From: Cylindrobasidium torrendii FP15055 ss-10
Taxonomy: Eukaryota > Basidiomycota > Agaricomycetes > Agaricales > Physalacriaceae
DNA length: 64,000 nucleotides
Assembly (NCBI GenBank): GCA_000934385.1
Contig: KN880480.1
Location: forward strand, 62,001 to 126,000
Reading direction: 5' to 3'
Part shown: piece after piece, positions 11,112-21,766 of the stretch
How positions within the stretch are numbered: the stretch's first letter is position 1
Layout of the letters: each line of letters starts with the position of its first letter
The notes under the pieces: generated by a model
Told to the model about the DNA's origin: nothing
Seen by the model: the letters and a program-made list of their open reading frames with translations, nothing else
Databases searched by the model: none
Position numbers and translations under genes: made by a program

Positions 11112-12197
11112 CTAAACTCTTCCGTCCTTCAGCTGGTCAAGACACTTCGGCACACGGGCACACTTGTACTATGAGAATGAAGTCAGCGCGACGAAGGCAA
11201 ATCGAATAATGGCGAAGGACCTTGAGCATATCTATGGCTGCCGTGCACGCCTTCTGGCACGTAGCGCATGTCTTGAAGTTCTCTTCCACTGGGCGCATTT
11301 CTGAGGATATGTCCGTGTCTGTAGGCAAGGTTAATTCACGAAAGGCGGCTTGGTGGAAGACGAACTGCATTGGATCCGCGACATCACCAAGAACTTGCGA
11401 GCCTCCCAGTGAAGTTGAGCGTCTTTGGCATGATGTGGACATATCCCGTAGTCTATCGCTCGCATAAGACATTAGCGGGCAGACATGTGTATTGTCACTG
11501 ACCGTGGGGAAATAGTGCCTCCTTGACCAGTATGTTGCGAAACGCCTTGCTACGCATGTCTTGAAGGACATTGACATCGTGGTAGATTTTGACGGAAGGG
11601 ATAAGCGCGAGGATATCCTTTTGCGGGTACGACGCGAGTGGGTTGAGGTATTCGCTCGCAGTGGACATAATCTTTGTCTTGTCGAGCGATGCTGCATACC
11701 CAAAGACGTGGAGAGGGTCTTGCGGTATATGGGTTAGCAAATGCTCATCAATAGCACGCTCAATGGACTCGGAAAGTTCATATTTGTCGATCAATTCATA
11801 GAGCAGGGGAAGGATGGGAAGGGGTATAACCGTCGTAGAATCGACATCGCTGGGAACCAAGAAATATTTGGGATCTTTGCTGCCTTCCGTGGTTGCATTG
11901 GAAGTCGCAGAGCTTCCAGGAAAGGGAGGTGGCGTGTGGAGAAGGCGCAACAGAGCCTGCAGCACAGTGCTGCTTTCGGCAAGCTCCAGTCGTTGATCCT
12001 GTTCGGACGATGCGTTGTCACAACAAGAAAACATTTCGTCTTCGAGATGCATCAGCAATCTGGAAATCCTGCCGAGTCTGCGAGCTCTCACGGAACACTG
12101 AACTATGGCGCGACATTGCCGCCCTGTCGACATGGAATTGGGTGCCATCGGCGAGTGACTTGATGATGAAGTTGGGATGTTCTCCAAAAGTGATCAT
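11112..12197 (-). CDS. BTB/POZ domain protein
   Basis: Agaricomycete-type BTB protein. The ATG at 12197 opens MITFGEHPNFIIKSLADGTQ, the first strands of a BTB fold, followed by FHVDRAAMSRHSSVF. A 52-base intron (GTGAGAGCTC...CTCGAAG) joins VF to HEMFSCC, giving the usual HxxVFxxMF pattern. The next exon supplies LAESSTVLQALLRLLHTPP (BTB helix), then YELIDKYELSESIERAIDEH and an HxxPLHVFGYAASL helix typical of the region after BTB. An intron near 11503-11455 (GGTCAGTGAC...) leads to a helical, Cys-containing C-terminus. A last 52-base intron (GTCCTT...CTCATAG) gives a short final exon ending at 11112. Total about 315 residues. Such proteins may act as dimerising or Cul3-linked adaptors; the partner is unknown. 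Tandem expansion of this family is common in mushrooms. Confidence 0.78.
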
Positions 12198-12767
12198 GGC
12201 GGGCGCGAAGGGAGATGTAGAATTGCATTCGATTCAAACAAAGTCCAATTTGTGCGGCACAGCCGACGCGGGAGCAGCGTGGCGACGACGTGGTGGTGAC
12301 CGTTCTTTCCGCCACGTGCAAAATGGACCTCTTGAATTCACCGCCACTGCTTGCCCTGCATTAGAGTCTACTAGGCGCAGGACAGTGCGGAGGATCATGA
12401 AGGTCTGTAGAATTGGCTTTAGAATTGTGGCTCAACCTCCAACTGAGGCGCCCACCCTCACCGACATGTTTAGCATTGAAGCCACCTTGACCTCCGTGAT
12501 GAGCTACATAGCCCAGCCAGCGTGATGAGTGCCGTCGAGTGGGTCGTCTCCATCGTTCCTTCTCTCACTACCTCCCTCTGGAATTTTCGCCGTACGCTAT
12601 AAGCTGCTTGACAGTGGGTTCACCACTATACAAACTGGGATCCCCCCCTTGACTGACTATGCAAAGGCGGAGTAGACGTGCAATCCTGATCCGCCGCACC
12701 TTCAAGAAATGCAAAGTGTGTTCGTATTCTCCAGGTTCTACTGTGCCATATTCACTTCAACGAGAGG
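12198..12767. other. Intergenic between divergent BTB and F-box genes
   Basis: About 570 bases, probably both promoters. Contains AT-poor sequence and a C-run near 12642-12648. No supported ORF. Confidence 0.4.
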
Positions 12768-14239
12768 ATGCGCGTGTGGAAATCCAGACATTCTCGCGCC
12801 ATCAAAGGCAGTGACACAACACGTCGTGCTCAAATTCCACTGGAAATCGTTGAAATTATCATCGACCATATACGGGACGACTTTGATACCCTGCGGGCGT
12901 GTGCCCTCATATGTCGGACATGGGCCGTCCTCGCCCACCGAATCATGTTTCGTTCGTTGAGGATTGTTGTATACCTCGACTGTTGGAAACCACGCTGGTT
13001 CTTCCTCACTCCCTCCCTTCATATATCTCCAAGAGCGGCGGCATTCTTCAAGTTAACCGATGCCAGGCCTCAACTTGGGTCATTCGTCGAGAGCATAACC
13101 TTGACTGTGCATTTCGACCATTGGTATTATTCAACCATCCCCGAAATGGTACTCGACTTAGCCTTCATCAACGCATCCTCCTTTTGGACCAGTTACCTAC
13201 CATCGGTATGCTGTTTTTTTTTGGCGCAACTTTTCCCTGTAAAGCTCATTCTCGGCACAGTTATGCAGACATCTCACACATGTACGCCAGGTGCTATTCC
13301 CGACGACGGTCACACACCCCCTTGTTCCCCATTTCCCCCGCTCAATAAAGACCGCGATGTCATGTATGCTGCACTCGAGGTCGCTCACCACGGTCAACAT
13401 ACACCATGGCTCGACCTTCAGCATGCTTAGCGAATGTGCGGCTGTCGAAAACCTTCATATCGGAAATATAGCCCTCAGCGATGTGGATTGGGGCCTCGCC
13501 TGGATGTTGGACAGTCCCCGAAGGATCAAATCACTCACCTTGGGCTTGCGCATGTCGGAATACGTCCGTTTCCTCCAAAACCAGCAGGTCAACCGGTTAT
13601 TGGATTTGGGTTCCCTGCGCAGCCTCGACATTCAATTGCTTGGTTTATATTTCCTTGATGTGGCGGAGACGATTATTCCGCTCACGCAAGAACTGCTCCG
13701 CCGCAACAAGGGAACCCTCGAGTCCTTTACATCGAACCTCTGTTTGCAGAGTGAGTATACACCCTATATTTGTGAACGCTCGAATTTTGTTCCCACTGAC
13801 GCCGTCCATTCCAGCACCCTTCTTTGATCTCGTTGACGCAAGTGTCATGAGAAATGCTCACTTCAAGTCATTCCAGTCCTCCGCGTCGGCGCTTCGTCAA
13901 CCTTCTCAATCTCCAGAGGCATGGGCCGAGTGGCTCAGCACAACCTTTTCGGATTCATCTACTCCCGTAGCCGAGGTTGACCTTCGCCATCTCAAGTTCC
14001 ATATCCATAATTTCGAGCGACTGGTGGACTTTGCGGACACGGGGAACTGGAGGAGGTTGGACAGGCTACTCTCGCACACAAGGCTGGAAGCGGTGAATGT
14101 AGTGGTCTCTCGACATCGGATGGACGATGCAGACGAGATGATGGAGCATGATGTGGGCGTGATGTTTCCCATCATGGCGTCCTTGGGCAGGCTGCGGGTC
14201 AGTGTCATCGACGAGGGTGCGGCGCGGATATATGATTAA
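12768..14239 (+). CDS. F-box domain protein
   Basis: Agaricomycete F-box protein, a likely substrate-receptor subunit of an SCF ubiquitin ligase by family. The start ATG at 12768 gives a short basic leader, then the F-box core QIPLEIVEIIIDHIRDD, DTLRACALICRTW, AHRIMFRSLRI (residues about 22-68). The rest resembles the irregular leucine-rich region of these proteins: FVESITLTVHF, ENLHIGNIALSDVDW, IKSLTLGLRMS, LRSLDIQLLGLYFL, VAEVDLRHLKFHI and a C-terminal LRVSVIDEGAARIYD at 14239. Introns lie near 13205-13395 (possibly two) and about 13750-13813 (GTGAGTATAC...TTCCAG). Neighbours: divergent from the BTB gene, convergent with the Ras gene. The substrate cannot be predicted. Confidence 0.8.
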
Positions 14240-14894
14240 TAGCCCCGGTGTGCATGTGTGGCCTTGGGCTCGTGTACTCTCAAGAGTTATCTATTACCTT
14301 CGCCCTCGCGGCTCGCCTGTTTGAGCTCTTTGAACTTGCCTCTTTTGCACCGCCGGCGACGCGGCATGCCTCAGGGCACGTCTTTTGTATAACCAGGGAG
14401 GTTCTGACACAAAACCGACCTTGGGAGTTGATTGGGAGCCTCAAAATCCAGGATGTTCCGGAGATCCTCCCTTTTGTATATGATGGCTCGAAGCTGACAC
14501 GATCCCGACGCTTAGCGCACTACTGTCCAATCGCGTGTGCCTGTACGTCCGCAAGGAGTCGTTCAAAGCCGCCGCGAGGCAGCGCGCGCGAGCCTGTTTT
14601 GCATTGCCCAGCCATCTATATACACCCGAGTAGCCGTCGATAAATATCACACTGCCCACGTATCCTCGACTCGGGCTAGTTAAATCCAAAGTCTGAAGGC
14701 CAAAGTAGAATTGCACACGGGAGCCTGGGTACGAATGCGTAGTCAAAGAAGGAGGGAGTGCAGCGAAAGAGGAGGAGGTGGGGGGGAGGGATGTTGAACA
14801 TAACATAGACCCAGGGAGGAGAGGCGCAGACATAATGGTATCATCAAATCAGGTAAAAGAAAAGGATCTAAGCCAATATCCCATAAGAGTCCCC
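14240..14894. other. Intergenic between convergent F-box and Ras genes
   Basis: About 650 bases of presumed 3' untranslated and spacer sequence. ORFs here overlap on both strands and have no motif. Confidence 0.4.
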
Positions 14895-15758
14895 CTACAC
14901 GATAATACATCTGTTCTTTCTCTTCTTCTCCGTTGTTCCAGCACCGTTGCCATTCGAAGGTCCCGCTTCTATACTGCGCGTCTCTCGTAGCCGTCGTACA
15001 AGGGTCATGAAAAGGCGCTCCACGTTTTGCGCAGTCTTTGCTGAAGTCTCCATAAACTCGCATCCAAACTGGCGTGCAAGGGTAGCGCCCTCCTCTTTTG
15101 AGACCTCTCGCTCGTAAGTCTTGTCGCATTTATTTCCGACCAGCATAAAGATGGGGTCTCCACGCTTCACCCGTCGCATGGACTGGCGGAACACCTCCAG
15201 CCGGTCAAAGGTTGCTCGGGATGCGATTGAGTAAACCAGGATAAAGCCCTGTCCTTCTCTGCAAGAGGAATGAGGCTCAGAGAGCAGTCAGGTAAATCAG
15301 TTTGAATGCGCACCGAACCCATTGATCTCGGAGTGTTGCATACTCCTCTGGCGGACAGCGGCATCAGAGACACGACCGGGAACTGGACGGATACGGGGCG
15401 ACTCACCCTGCCCTGCAGTATCAATAACTTCGACGAAGCACATCCGATTATCGACGACTAGCTGCTTCCTATAGGCATCCTCTATCGTTGGGTCATACGT
15501 CTAGGAGAGCGGATATGAGCGGGCTTGGTAAGGAATGGCCATTGTGAATACGGACTTCTAGAGAACAGAAAAGATGATGCGTTAGACAAGCCAGGGCGAC
15601 ATTGAGAAGGTCACGTACCGACGAAGCAGTTGAGAGTAAACTGGATATCAGGTAATTAGATGGCGTATGGTACATGGCAGTGGCCGACGCACCTGGACAG
15701 CCAATGCTGTTTTGCCTACACCACCGTCACCAAGAACAGCCACTCTCCAGTTATCCAT
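14895..15758 (-). CDS. Ras-family small GTPase (fungal Ras2/RasB type)
   Basis: Membrane-anchored signalling GTPase. Motifs after splicing: G1 [13 protein letters not shown] in exon 1 (from the ATG at 15758), FTLNCFV in exon 2 (near 15635), effector loop [13 protein letters not shown] in exon 3, G3 DTAGQEEY formed across a splice junction, [18 protein letters not shown]4 NKCDK, G5 ETSAK, then a Lys/Arg-rich tail ending with the CAAX box CIIV, which predicts farnesylation or geranylgeranylation at the plasma membrane. The GDGG (not GAGG) P-loop and LRDQW segment match the second fungal Ras paralogue (Aspergillus RasB type, from memory). There are at least five introns. The Ala/Gly/Gln positions that keep GTPase activity are normal. 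Family roles: polarity, morphogenesis and cAMP or MAPK signalling. Convergent with the F-box gene. Confidence 0.92.
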
Positions 15759-18700
15759 TTCTACGTTGTTTTATGAGCGTGCGGGGTGGCGGCGAGCGGA
15801 TGTTGGACACCTCAGAAAAGGGCAAGTTGCGTCAAATGAGGGTGTCTGAAGCCGTGTAATCCAGGGAAAATAAGATGCAGAAGACGTTAAAACAGGAGTA
15901 TCAGTCGGCGGAACGAAGAAAGACGGGATTTGTCGTGCAGAGTCGTGGCTCGTGGAGGTCGTAACTGAAAGAGGGAGGAGGCTCACACTTGCTCCCCGCC
16001 TCCGGGCCTTCGGATCTTTTGGACCATAAACTCAGCCGATTATATTTTTCCACGTAACTTGGGCCAATTTTGTCCGATTAAATCCCATCAATTTACCTTT
16101 TATGGGACTGATTCCAGGCCTACACGGATCCATTTTCGTAGACGCTCGCTGCCGCGCGCGCACCTCGAGGGGCGGCCATTTTCCTGAGTCGTTCGACATG
16201 TCGTGAGCATGCATTTTCCCTTGGCCTACGCTGGGTCAATGTCCGCAATGTACGTCGTCGGCTATCGCCGGTTTATCTCGCCTCTCGCACTCTCTAGAAT
16301 GACTGTACAATGTTCCTACACCTTGCCTATCGCGCCATCATGGCATCGTAAGACGGCCTTCCTCTTCATGGCTGGTTTCCTGCTGCCTATTTCGACTAAT
16401 CCAGTGCTTCATCTAGGCTTTTTTCTGTGGTTTTACTCCTGCTGCGAGGCCCTTGACGCCCCCGTACACTGTCATTCTCATCTCAGCGCGCTCTCGGCGT
16501 AGCCTCTAGCCACCGAGTCCGGACCGTAAAGCACTCTCAACCAGGTTTGCTTTTTCTCGTTGGCGGCACGATGCATTTGTGAACCTGGTGGCGGCGAAGG
16601 GGACGTCGATTTTCTCCGATTTTTTCCAATCTCACGTTAATGTTATCTTTGGGTTCAACCCTTGAACCTTGTTTTTGAGGTTCCGAGGCCCCGCCGTCCA
16701 CCCTCAAAATTCGCTCCCGGTCTTCTCAACTCTCACAGTACTTAACGAACAGGCACACGTGCAATACTTTTGTTTGCCCATTCAATAGGGTTCCGAACCT
16801 TAAAGTCTGCCGCCTGTACCTGTCGATAATTACATGGACCTACAAGAATCAGGACAAGGATCTTTTGGATGTCCGTTTTTTTGGACATTCTACAGAGACC
16901 TTTCTTTCTCTACTCTCACCACGCTCGAACCTCTGCTCTGAAATGCCTTCCGCCACCGGACATAACCGACCTTTCGCGATGTGCGTCGAAATATTCATCA
17001 AGTTCTAGCTCACCTACATCAACAAGAGTAAGTGATTGGAGATTGGTAAATGCGACCCTTACCATTCGCAAGTTGGAGCGGAAATCGATATGAACGAGAC
17101 GTCAATTTGTCCTCAGACATTCTCGAATTCTTGAGGCATCTTTTGGCGGTCGATGGCGGCCTTGAACCTGTCTTGAACCCGGCGTGGCGATATCAAACTC
17201 CATGATGGGCCTCAAGCTGTCCCGTGCATGTCTACCACTCACTTCCATCAGTTCATAGCTCGAAAACCCGAAGTTCGAGCCATCTGAACGTTCTGAATGA
17301 AAGGGAAGCCGACGAACATGATACCAGAAGCCATCCCGAACACGATCCCGAACGTAATTTGAAGAAACTATCGCTTCAACTTGACACAGAGCACCGACTC
17401 GTGAGCTGATTTAGCCGGCATTTATTGTACTAACACACTCTTAAAGATGCCCTGCAAACGCTTTTCGTTCCATCTCTGGCTTACACATATCATCCCTTCA
17501 CCATTGTGACTGCCTTCTGTCTCGTGAGTTGATAAATGCAGTGATCCGACTACTCATGCATAAACTGGTCCTTCACCGAGGGCACTAGGAGGTGCTAGTC
17601 GGTAACTTACTGTTCAATGCTTAGTCGACTCCCCAATACTGACTAGAGCTCGATAAAGCATCTTAATTATAACCGACAAAGCACTTGCACGCTCGATGCG
17701 CCCAGTATACTAGTCTTGGACTTGCTGCTAGCGCTGGTAGCATTCCATGCCAGCGCCAATCCGCGGCCCGGTATTGGCGTAAGACAGCGCCAGTTGTATC
17801 GATGTGAGAGCCCTCCTCATCTCACTGGCCGTCGAATGTGTCGGTATCGCACTGGTCTCCGGTTGGAAGAACAGAAACCCCAAATACCAGCACCAATGCG
17901 ATATCCCCGAATCCGGTGATCCACACTCGAGCCTACAGGAACCTAGTTTACTGTTTCGGGGATTTACAGACGCGTGGCGTGGCGGATTAGACTTCTCAGT
18001 GGCGTCTTTTGTGCACGTTTTGGTGAGTGACCAAGTGGAGGTGAAGTGCTCTCTGATACCAACGGCTTGATTGGTACTTATAGCGCTCAGGCAGACTCTA
18101 TCGGACAGTCAATGAGTGCAAGTGGTACATAGGCCAGGGTACTATTATGCTGCACTTTCCACGCGTTGTTTAGTACCCTGTTGAGTGCTACGGTAAATTC
18201 CACCATAGCTTATCGTCTCAGTGCATTGCCACATACCCTGGGCATAGCACCCCGTTATGCAGATATGCGTTGTTTACGGTTTAGGTAAATCTTCAGAATA
18301 TACGCCATGGCCACCGTCCAAGCCGTTGACGAACAATGCACGTCGGGCCGCTGCAGATACGATCCATCTTTAGCGCTGTTAATCCAACCGTTGCGTCAAT
18401 TTTCAATCTTTCTTGAAGCTCACTTGCGTTCCGGAATGGGTTATCTACGGATTTCCCAGAGTCTAGGGCAGAAGGGAAGGCGCCCTCCCGTGCTGCCCCG
18501 AAGATGCCAGAGTGATATGTTTACTTGCCGTTGACCTGTACCCAACTATGCAGAGTGAGTCAGTGAGGGTGTCCGAGAGCATCGCGGGCCCTGTTTATCT
18601 TGCCAATGCCAGTGGACTCTGAGTGTATTTACCGATACAAAGTCGGTCATGAGACGTGCATCGTGTATACGTCGCCCGAAATGGAGAAGCTCATCTAGAT

Positions 18701-19145
18701 GAGCTATAAGCTGGAGGCAGAGCAATTATCCCCAAAGAAACCTTGATTTTACTGTACATGTGGGGATGTACGGACAAGTACTACGAATTGCCAGGTTGGC
18801 AACATCCTAAAATCTATAAAACAATACTTCTATGTTACGTCGAGCCTGTTGGCTACAGTATGCGGTTCAAGTTCGAGGACAACAGTGTTCACGGGAAAAC
18901 TAGAAAGTGGGAGTGCAATACCAATGGGTGGATCGCTGTACGGCGAGTAAAGCGCAAGATATGCCCGATGAAGTGAAGGAATTGGAAAATAGGTATAATA
19001 GGATAAATACGGCGACAGGCGCATGGTTTTGTGAATGTGGATGCGTGTCGTGGTAAGGGGTCTAGTCATGGCCTTGGGTGGCTGGAGGACGTTCGTGGTC
19101 CCAACGGCAACGAACGCATGCTATAGGAGGATGTAGCATGCTCTC
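15759..19145. other. Gene-poor stretch, no gene recognised
   Basis: 3.4 kb without a supported gene, the longest gap in the window. ORFs of 60-99 codons at 16203, 16869, 17224, 17716, 18307 and 18743 have no motifs, no convincing introns and no TATA box at the right distance. The part at 16870-17100 has a leucine/serine-rich plus-strand reading that might be a decayed F-box or LRR fragment, but this is weak. No terminal repeats, reverse transcriptase or transposase motifs seen. Confidence 0.4.
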
Positions 19146-19469
19146 TCAGTCCTGGCGGCTGAGTTCGGCCTGGGTGAGGTCCAGTACAAAGCTGCAGCGT
19201 TGGTTGGCAGGAGGCTGAATCATCTTGACAGGTTTTTTCCCTGGCTGGTTGGCCGAGGAGATGGTGGGGAATGGCCGGAGAGGACGCGAGGATGGGAAAC
19301 GCGCAGCGGCACCGCCCGGGGGGAAGGACGTGTTGCGCCTGGGAACGATGCGCTTGGCCTGGCCTTGCATGGAGGACATGTCTGCCAAAGGCGACGAGAC
19401 AGAGGGACGGGCGAGAGTCATCGAGGCTATTAGTAGCGAAAATGAGCTTTGACTTTGAACCATAGGCAT
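19146..19469 (-). CDS. Small basic hypothetical protein
   Basis: A 107-residue single-exon ORF (MPMVQSQSSFS... LTQAELSRQD), rich in Ser, Pro, Arg and Gln, without membrane segment or recognised domain. Support is positional. A TATA box (19549-19556) lies 80-87 bases upstream. A five-codon upstream ORF (19486-19469) ends in TAATG, its stop overlapping the main ATG by one base, a layout known to couple termination to re-initiation. An overlapping ORF in another frame covers the same bases, so the choice of frame is tentative. The gene is isolated in a gene-poor region. It could be a lineage-specific stress or regulatory protein, or not a gene at all. Confidence 0.4.
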   Translation of the reverse strand: MPMVQSQSSFSLLIASMTLARPSVSSPLADMSSMQGQAKRIVPRRNTSFPPGGAAARFPSSRPLRPFPTISSANQPGKKPVKMIQPPANQRCSFVLDLTQAELSRQD

Positions 19470-19486
19470 TATAGGGACGCACCCAT
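19469..19486 (-). promoter_or_regulatory. Upstream ORF overlapping the main start (TAATG)
   Basis: A five-codon uORF, ATG GGT GCG TCC CTA TAA, whose stop shares its last A with the ATG of the 107-residue ORF. If transcribed, it would be expected to limit translation of the main ORF. Confidence 0.35.
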
Positions 19487-19548
19487 TATGAATGTTCAGG
19501 AAAGGGGAGGAGAAATGAACAATGAACGGAAGCGACCTGGCCGAGAGA

Positions 19549-19556
19549 CTTTATAG
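19549..19556 (-). promoter_or_regulatory. TATA box of the small hypothetical gene
   Basis: TATAAAG on the minus strand, followed by a pyrimidine-rich leader (TTTCTCCTCCCCTTTCC), a common fungal core-promoter layout. Confidence 0.4.
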
Positions 19557-19559
19557 GTG

Positions 19560-20609
19560 CGAGGAGAGTTGATGGTAAATGGCAGAAAGGCTCTCCGTTG
19601 GTGTGTTTGGGGAATACTTCGAGGCCGTTGGGGTCGATCGAAGGGGGCCGCTGATCCGGCAGGCATCGGCATTGTAATAGCCTTTACTGAGTAAGAACTG
19701 CTTACTCCGGGTTTCTACCCTTGGCCTAGGAACGTAGCGACACCGAGAGATAACTTACCTTTACTTTTACTCTTAACCTGGCCCTGATGTTCGCCCGTAC
19801 TCGACGCGGGAGTCGCTGCCCAACGTTGCGCCTTTGAGAGCGACCGTTGAGCGATTTTTTGTTGGTCTGCGCATCATGATGGGAGCCATCCCAAACTTGA
19901 TGGAATTAGTCCCCCGCAATCTTTGGGGAAGGATGTGCTCCTGTCTTAGTCTATCCTGTCCGCCTTTCCAGCCTTGCCTTCAGTCGACCCCAGGATTCTC
20001 CCCCCGCAGCTGACGTGATGGTCCACACTCGGCCACGCCTTGGCATTCCTCTTCCGCGTGGCAATACCACCTTCATTCAGGCCAATTACAGTGTACTCGT
20101 ATATGGCATAGCTCATTACATGGAGTCTTGTGGTCAACGTCGATGTCGACCGGGAGCTGGATGAAGCATTCTCGATAATAATGTCTCCTGTAAACAAACA
20201 GACTACGATATACTGAACGTACGTATGATGATGGGAGAAAAGTCACTTTCGCATCAGCAACAACGTTAACTGTTGCGTCTGCGAAAGGTGGGAGATGTAG
20301 AGATACGTGGGATGGAGGACATTGTTATAAGTACAAAAGCATTGAGTATAGCTGAAACTGTCAGCCTTCAAATGCAACTGGCCCGGAGGGCAGCTTCCGT
20401 CAAAAGACGGGCATTCGTTCTCATCTGCCCCCGTCCGCCCTCTATGTGTCGTTGATGGTGCTGCTCACAGCATTACGAGGGTATCGTGATCACGGTGTAG
20501 ATGCCGTGACTATGTTCCAAAATCCATGCTTCTGGGCGTGTGCCAGAAGCAGTCCGTGAATCCAAATAGGCCAGTGTCGTCGGAGAAGCATGCGTCGAGG
20601 CCGCAGAGC
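19560..20609. other. Intergenic, nothing firmly recognised
   Basis: About 1 kb between the small hypothetical gene and the 3' end of the Yippee gene. A minus-strand open stretch at 19946-20197 lacks motifs and a supported start. Confidence 0.35.
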
Positions 20610-21108
20610 CTACTGCACGTCTACAAGAAGGTTGCGTTCGAGGATGAACTTTCCCTCTTTGTACTTCTGCGACTGCTCGTATGCATGAATCTATAATGGA
20701 ATGGGAGGCACTTAGCGCAAGCACGCACACGACGAAAGGGATCACGCACGTATTTCCAACCAAGTGTAGTGTTACATTTGACACAGTAAATGTCTGAGAC
20801 GGTGTGCGCGCCAGTGGTCATAGTACGGTCATCTGGTTCACCCTCGACGACATTGACACTGGTAATGGTGTTCAATATCTACGGAGATCGAATCAGGAGG
20901 ACAGCGACACTCACACGTTCTCGAAGAGATATGCTCGGCCATGCTGTCCTGTGAAAGCCTAACCAGTTGTGGATGAGCTCCTACACACGACAACGAAGAA
21001 GGGATATACCCGAGAAATCATAGAATGAATAGTGGCAAGGTGCGTCTTGCATCCAGAGCAGCCGTATATACGCTCACCAGCAAGATAGCGACGGTAACAC
21101 ATTCCCAT
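20610..21108 (-). CDS. Yippee-like zinc-binding protein
   Basis: Small protein of about 117 residues, the full usual length of the Yippee family. The start ATG at 21108 has an ideal context (GCCACCATGG). Four exons splice cleanly: [20 protein letters not shown] plus [27 protein letters not shown]; a middle exon with [20 protein letters not shown] plus KY; and [18 protein letters not shown] with the stop at 20610. The two CxxC pairs (CSGC and CVKC) form the family zinc site, and the GLGWKY-like and YKEGKFILE motifs are diagnostic. Introns are about 45-65 bases (for example GTGCGTGATCC...TTATAG inside 20760-20690). Yippee proteins share the Mis18/cereblon beta-tent fold; in fungi their role is poorly known (GID ubiquitin-ligase link in yeast Moh1). 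Divergent from the SUMO protease gene. Confidence 0.92.
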
Positions 21109-21766
21109 GGTGGCAACAACTGGACGAGTCGGTCGAGAAGATCGATGGTGGCACTTGGGATTGATAACGACGACGACGGTGGCAAGGAAGCGGGTGAAAG
21201 TGCTAAATGAGTGTCAGAGTATGACTGAGGCAGTCGCATTACCGGGATCCGCTTTAACCCATTATTCGGTCCGATAGCCGTTGCCGGCGCTCGTCGGCAA
21301 CCAAGCAGCGACTTGAGCCAATCGTCTGGCGTACCCTCCATCGCACTCTACGCTGCCTGGTGCTACGAAAAGTCGCCTTAGTTGACCTGCGGCCCGGCAT
21401 CTTGTCGAGTGATTGTAGATAAGCGCGGCCAATAGCAGCCACGAGTTACTCCCGCATTATCTCCGTCTCCAACAAACAAAATGCACACGGTCCTTTTAGC
21501 GTTTTTGTATTTACAGTACACAGCACTATTGTGGGCTACCATCCTCTTGTCACGATGGCCCATATCCTCCACATTTCACAATGCATGGCCCTTGAAACAT
21601 TCGGACATTGTCAAGGCTCGAACTTGGGTGCCGCGAGGCCCGGACAACCACTAAGCCAACACTCTGTTCCACGTGGCTGGAGCCGTTTGAATCTCACTCT
21701 CACCTGTCTTCGTTTTGGTGGCGACCTAGACGCCTGTTTCTTCACTCCAGGCCCGGGCCGTTCTCC
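21109..21766. other. Intergenic between divergent Yippee and SUMO-protease genes
   Basis: About 660 bases, presumably both promoters and leaders. Overlapping ORFs on both strands around 21531-21830 have non-ATG starts or no motif. Confidence 0.4.

Noticed and set aside
16640..16680. GGTTCAACCC as possible tRNA B box
   Set aside because: No A box or acceptor stem at the right distance, and the sequence forms only a short local palindrome.
16203..18976. Plus-strand ORFs in the gene-poor island, including one with a signal-peptide-like start near 17716
   Set aside because: That ORF starts at TTG, not ATG. No splice partners or motifs for any of them.
19946..20197. Minus-strand ORF (FTGDIIIENASSSS...)
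   Set aside because: Non-ATG start and no motif. An upstream exon could not be found.
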